DNA from: Bacteroidales bacterium
Lineage (GTDB): Bacteria; Bacteroidota; Bacteroidia; Bacteroidales; VadinHA17
Assembly (NCBI GenBank): GCA_003162595.1
Contig: PMNJ01000159.1
Span: 2,121-10,298, forward strand
Length of the DNA stretch: 8,178 bases
Direction of reading: 5' to 3'
The notes beneath the pieces were generated by a model. It had not been told where the DNA came from, made no database searches, and worked only from the letters and a program-made list of their open reading frames with translations. Position 1 is the stretch's first letter; every line of letters starts with the position of its first letter. The translations under genes and the position numbers were made by a program. Positions 6,483 through 8,178 of this stretch are shown here, piece by piece.

Positions 6483-7802
6483 GTGACGTTGATAAGAAAA
6501 AGCAAAATATTGTTGGTTACACTCTTGTTATTATTGGTGAGTTCTAATCCCGGGGCACAAGAAAACAGTTTTGTACTTATTGATAAGCTTGTACCAAATA
6601 ATATCCGACTTACAAACGATATTTCATCCGGGACTGAGTTTGCCGGTGTTGAAAAAACTGTAAATTCTTTTTTGAAAAAGTGGTCAATCGCCGGCGCTTC
6701 AATAGCTATTGCCAAAGATGGAAAACTGATTTATGCCAGGGGATTTGGATATGCCGATACTGCATTAAAAACTGAAACTCAGCCTTATAGTCAATTCAGA
6801 ATTGCAAGCATTTCAAAACTGGTTACAGCTGTTGGCATTATGAAGCTTCAGGAACAAGGAAAACTGGCTCTGACCGATAGTGTTTTTGGTTCCAGAGGGA
6901 TTCTGAATGATCCATTCTACGGGGAACCTAAAGACAAAAGAGTCTACAAAATAAATGTTGCTGAACTCCTGAGCCATGAAGCAGGATGGACACAACGTTA
7001 TGGAGATCAGATGTTTATGCCTTTAGTGGTGGCGGAAAAGATGGGAGTAAAACCTCCTGTGGATACAAAAACTATTGTAAAATTTGTACTTGAAAAGAGA
7101 CTCCAGTATACTCCCGGATCAGGAAAGGCTTATTCAAATCTTGGCTATAGCATCCTGGGCCTGGTAATAGAAAAAGTATCGGGGATGTCGTATGAAGATT
7201 TTTGCAGGAAGACAATTATGGAACCTCTTGGCATATATGATATGAAAATAGCCGGGAATCTTCCATCAGAAAAAGCTCCTTTCGAGGTTACTTACTATGA
7301 ACCAGCTGACGTTGTACTGAAACCTTCAATATATGGTACAGGGGAGATGGTACCACCTAGTTATGGAGGGAATGATATAAAAGCTCTTGGAGCAGCTGGA
7401 GCATGGGTAGCCACAGCGCCGGATCTTATGCGATTATTATTAGCTGTTGATGGTTTTAAAACCCGTCCTGATATTCTTACAGACCAAAGTATCAGATTCA
7501 TGACAGATAATGATAATGGGTTTGCGCCAGTAGGATGGAAGGGGACTATTATGGATGGTACATGGTGGAGAACCGGTTCTTTTCCAGGTAGCGCCGGTAT
7601 GATGAAACGTCAGTCTGATGGAATATCCTGGGTTGTCCTCTTCAATTCAAGCGCATGGAACGGACCTGAAATTTATTCCTATATCAGTAACATGATGAAC
7701 CACTCAATATCAAAAATTGATTCCTGGCCTGATTATGACCTTTTCAGCTATTCACTGCCTATACCTCTGAAGACGACATTAAATGAATATTCTAGCAGGT
7801 AG
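6483..7802 (+). CDS. Secreted serine hydrolase, class C beta-lactamase / DD-peptidase-like family
   Basis: 439 residues. The signal peptide has a basic N-region (RKSK), a Leu/Val-rich core (9-20) and probable cleavage near PGAQ (23-26). The family's three active-site motifs are all present: SISK (Ser109 nucleophile, Lys112), YSN (Tyr217-Asn219) and RTG (363-365), equivalent to KTG or HTG, followed by SFPGSAG. Around them are AGASIAIAKDGKLIYARGFG (70-89), ELLSHEAGW (161-169) and FCRKTIMEPLGIYDM (240-254), typical of the Beta-lactamase (PF00144) fold. Members hydrolyse esters, D-amino-acid peptides or beta-lactams; which applies here cannot be decided, and Arg in place of the motif-3 Lys makes a true cephalosporinase less likely. 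Start: GTG at 6483 is the first plausible codon giving a good signal peptide; TTG 6489 is an alternative, and ATG 6478 is out of frame. The next gene starts 2 bp after the stop. Confidence 0.9.
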   Translation: MTLIRKSKILLVTLLLLLVSSNPGAQENSFVLIDKLVPNNIRLTNDISSGTEFAGVEKTVNSFLKKWSIAGASIAIAKDGKLIYARGFGYADTALKTETQPYSQFRIASISKLVTAVGIMKLQEQGKLALTDSVFGSRGILNDPFYGEPKDKRVYKINVAELLSHEAGWTQRYGDQMFMPLVVAEKMGVKPPVDTKTIVKFVLEKRLQYTPGSGKAYSNLGYSILGLVIEKVSGMSYEDFCRKTIMEPLGIYDMKIAGNLPSEKAPFEVTYYEPADVVLKPSIYGTGEMVPPSYGGNDIKALGAAGAWVATAPDLMRLLLAVDGFKTRPDILTDQSIRFMTDNDNGFAPVGWKGTIMDGTWWRTGSFPGSAGMMKRQSDGISWVVLFNSSAWNGPEIYSYISNMMNHSISKIDSWPDYDLFSYSLPIPLKTTLNEYSSR

Positions 7803-7804
7803 TC

Positions 7805-8178
7805 ATGTGTTTTACGGTAAATATAAACCTTATTAAGGAAGAACTTGAAAACCGATACGGAGCCACTTTAATCGACCCTGATAAATACAGACCCAGTTAT
7901 TATTATCACGCTTTCGGTCTACCTTCGATCCCCGCCGTCTGTTCAGGTAGTCCTTCAAAAATTAAACTTTTAAAATGGGGATTGATACCCTCATGGACGA
8001 AAAGTATTGACGAAGCGAATATAATAAGGTATAAGACCTTTAATGCCAGATCAGAGAGTATTGCTACAAAGCCTTCGTTTTCGTTATCTTTCCGATCAAA
8101 AAGATGTATTATCCCTGTTAAGGGCTTTTTTGAATGGCAACATATTGGAAATGAGAAAATTCCATGGTATATTTATCA
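7805..8178 (+). CDS. SRAP-domain protein (YedK/HMCES family), N-terminal part, cut by window end
   Basis: The ATG at 7805 opens a frame that runs to the window edge: 124 complete codons of a family usually about 220 residues long. It begins Met-Cys, and Cys2 (free after Met removal) is the catalytic nucleophile that forms a thiazolidine crosslink with abasic sites in single-stranded DNA. Other family landmarks are LLKWGLIPSW (55-64), TFNARSE (78-84, with Asn80 and Arg82) and RCIIPVKGFFEWQ (100-112, with Glu110 as the expected active-site acid). The catalytic His lies beyond the window. The known role is shielding and processing of abasic DNA lesions; members are often annotated SOS response-associated peptidase. 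It starts 2 bp after the serine hydrolase stop, so the two are probably co-transcribed and translationally coupled, although their products work in different compartments. Confidence 0.93.
   Translation, partial: MCFTVNINLIKEELENRYGATLIDPDKYRPSYYYHAFGLPSIPAVCSGSPSKIKLLKWGLIPSWTKSIDEANIIRYKTFNARSESIATKPSFSLSFRSKRCIIPVKGFFEWQHIGNEKIPWYIY

Noticed and set aside
6404..6715. 103-aa minus-strand open frame over the serine hydrolase start
   Set aside because: It is antisense to the signal peptide and N-terminus of the hydrolase, with no recognisable features, and would block the divergent promoter region.
6813..6995. 60-aa minus-strand open frame
   Set aside because: Shadow of the serine hydrolase active-site region on the opposite strand.

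Overview
The window looks like a chromosomal stretch from a member of the Bacteroidota, probably an environmental or gut-type Bacteroidales-like organism. The evidence is a SusC/SusD outer-membrane pair, a stand-alone CarboxypepD_reg-like plus TonB-plug protein, several Bacteroidota-style lipoproteins and signal peptides, AT-rich spacers with weak or no Shine-Dalgarno sequences, and TAnnTTTG-type -7 promoter elements upstream of several genes. No rRNA, tRNA, CRISPR array or insertion sequence was seen.

Layout. (1) Positions 1-2816, plus strand: the 3' end of a SusC/RagA-type TonB-dependent transporter gene (cut by the left edge), then a complete SusD/RagB lipoprotein gene, closed by a strong hairpin terminator at about 2835-2867. 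No glycoside hydrolase or other substrate-revealing gene is visible, so the imported nutrient is unknown. (2) Positions 2866-6212, minus strand, in transcription order: a 483-aa exported protein that joins about seven ankyrin repeats to a C-terminal region resembling a small outer-membrane beta-barrel; a 139-aa lipoprotein; a 175-aa lipoprotein; and a 224-aa protein carrying a TonB-receptor plug with no barrel. All four are predicted to sit in the cell envelope. Degenerate heptanucleotide repeats (GGYRAAA on the coding strand) lie just after the stop codons of the first two. (3) Positions 6213-6482: a divergent intergenic region with candidate promoters at both ends. (4) Positions 6483-8178, plus strand: a secreted serine hydrolase of the class C beta-lactamase/DD-peptidase family, then 2 bp later the start of an SRAP-domain (YedK/HMCES-type) gene cut by the right edge.

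How the genes may work together. SusC and SusD form one nutrient-uptake complex: a barrel with a surface lid. The minus-strand genes may form a separate envelope module in which an ankyrin scaffold faces the periplasm, anchored by its own barrel, with two cysteine-pair lipoproteins and a free plug domain as possible partners. That reading is inference from gene order and predicted location. The serine hydrolase and SRAP genes look co-transcribed, but they act in different compartments and no functional link is evident. The most unusual items are the ankyrin-barrel fusion, the barrel-less plug protein and the post-stop heptad arrays.
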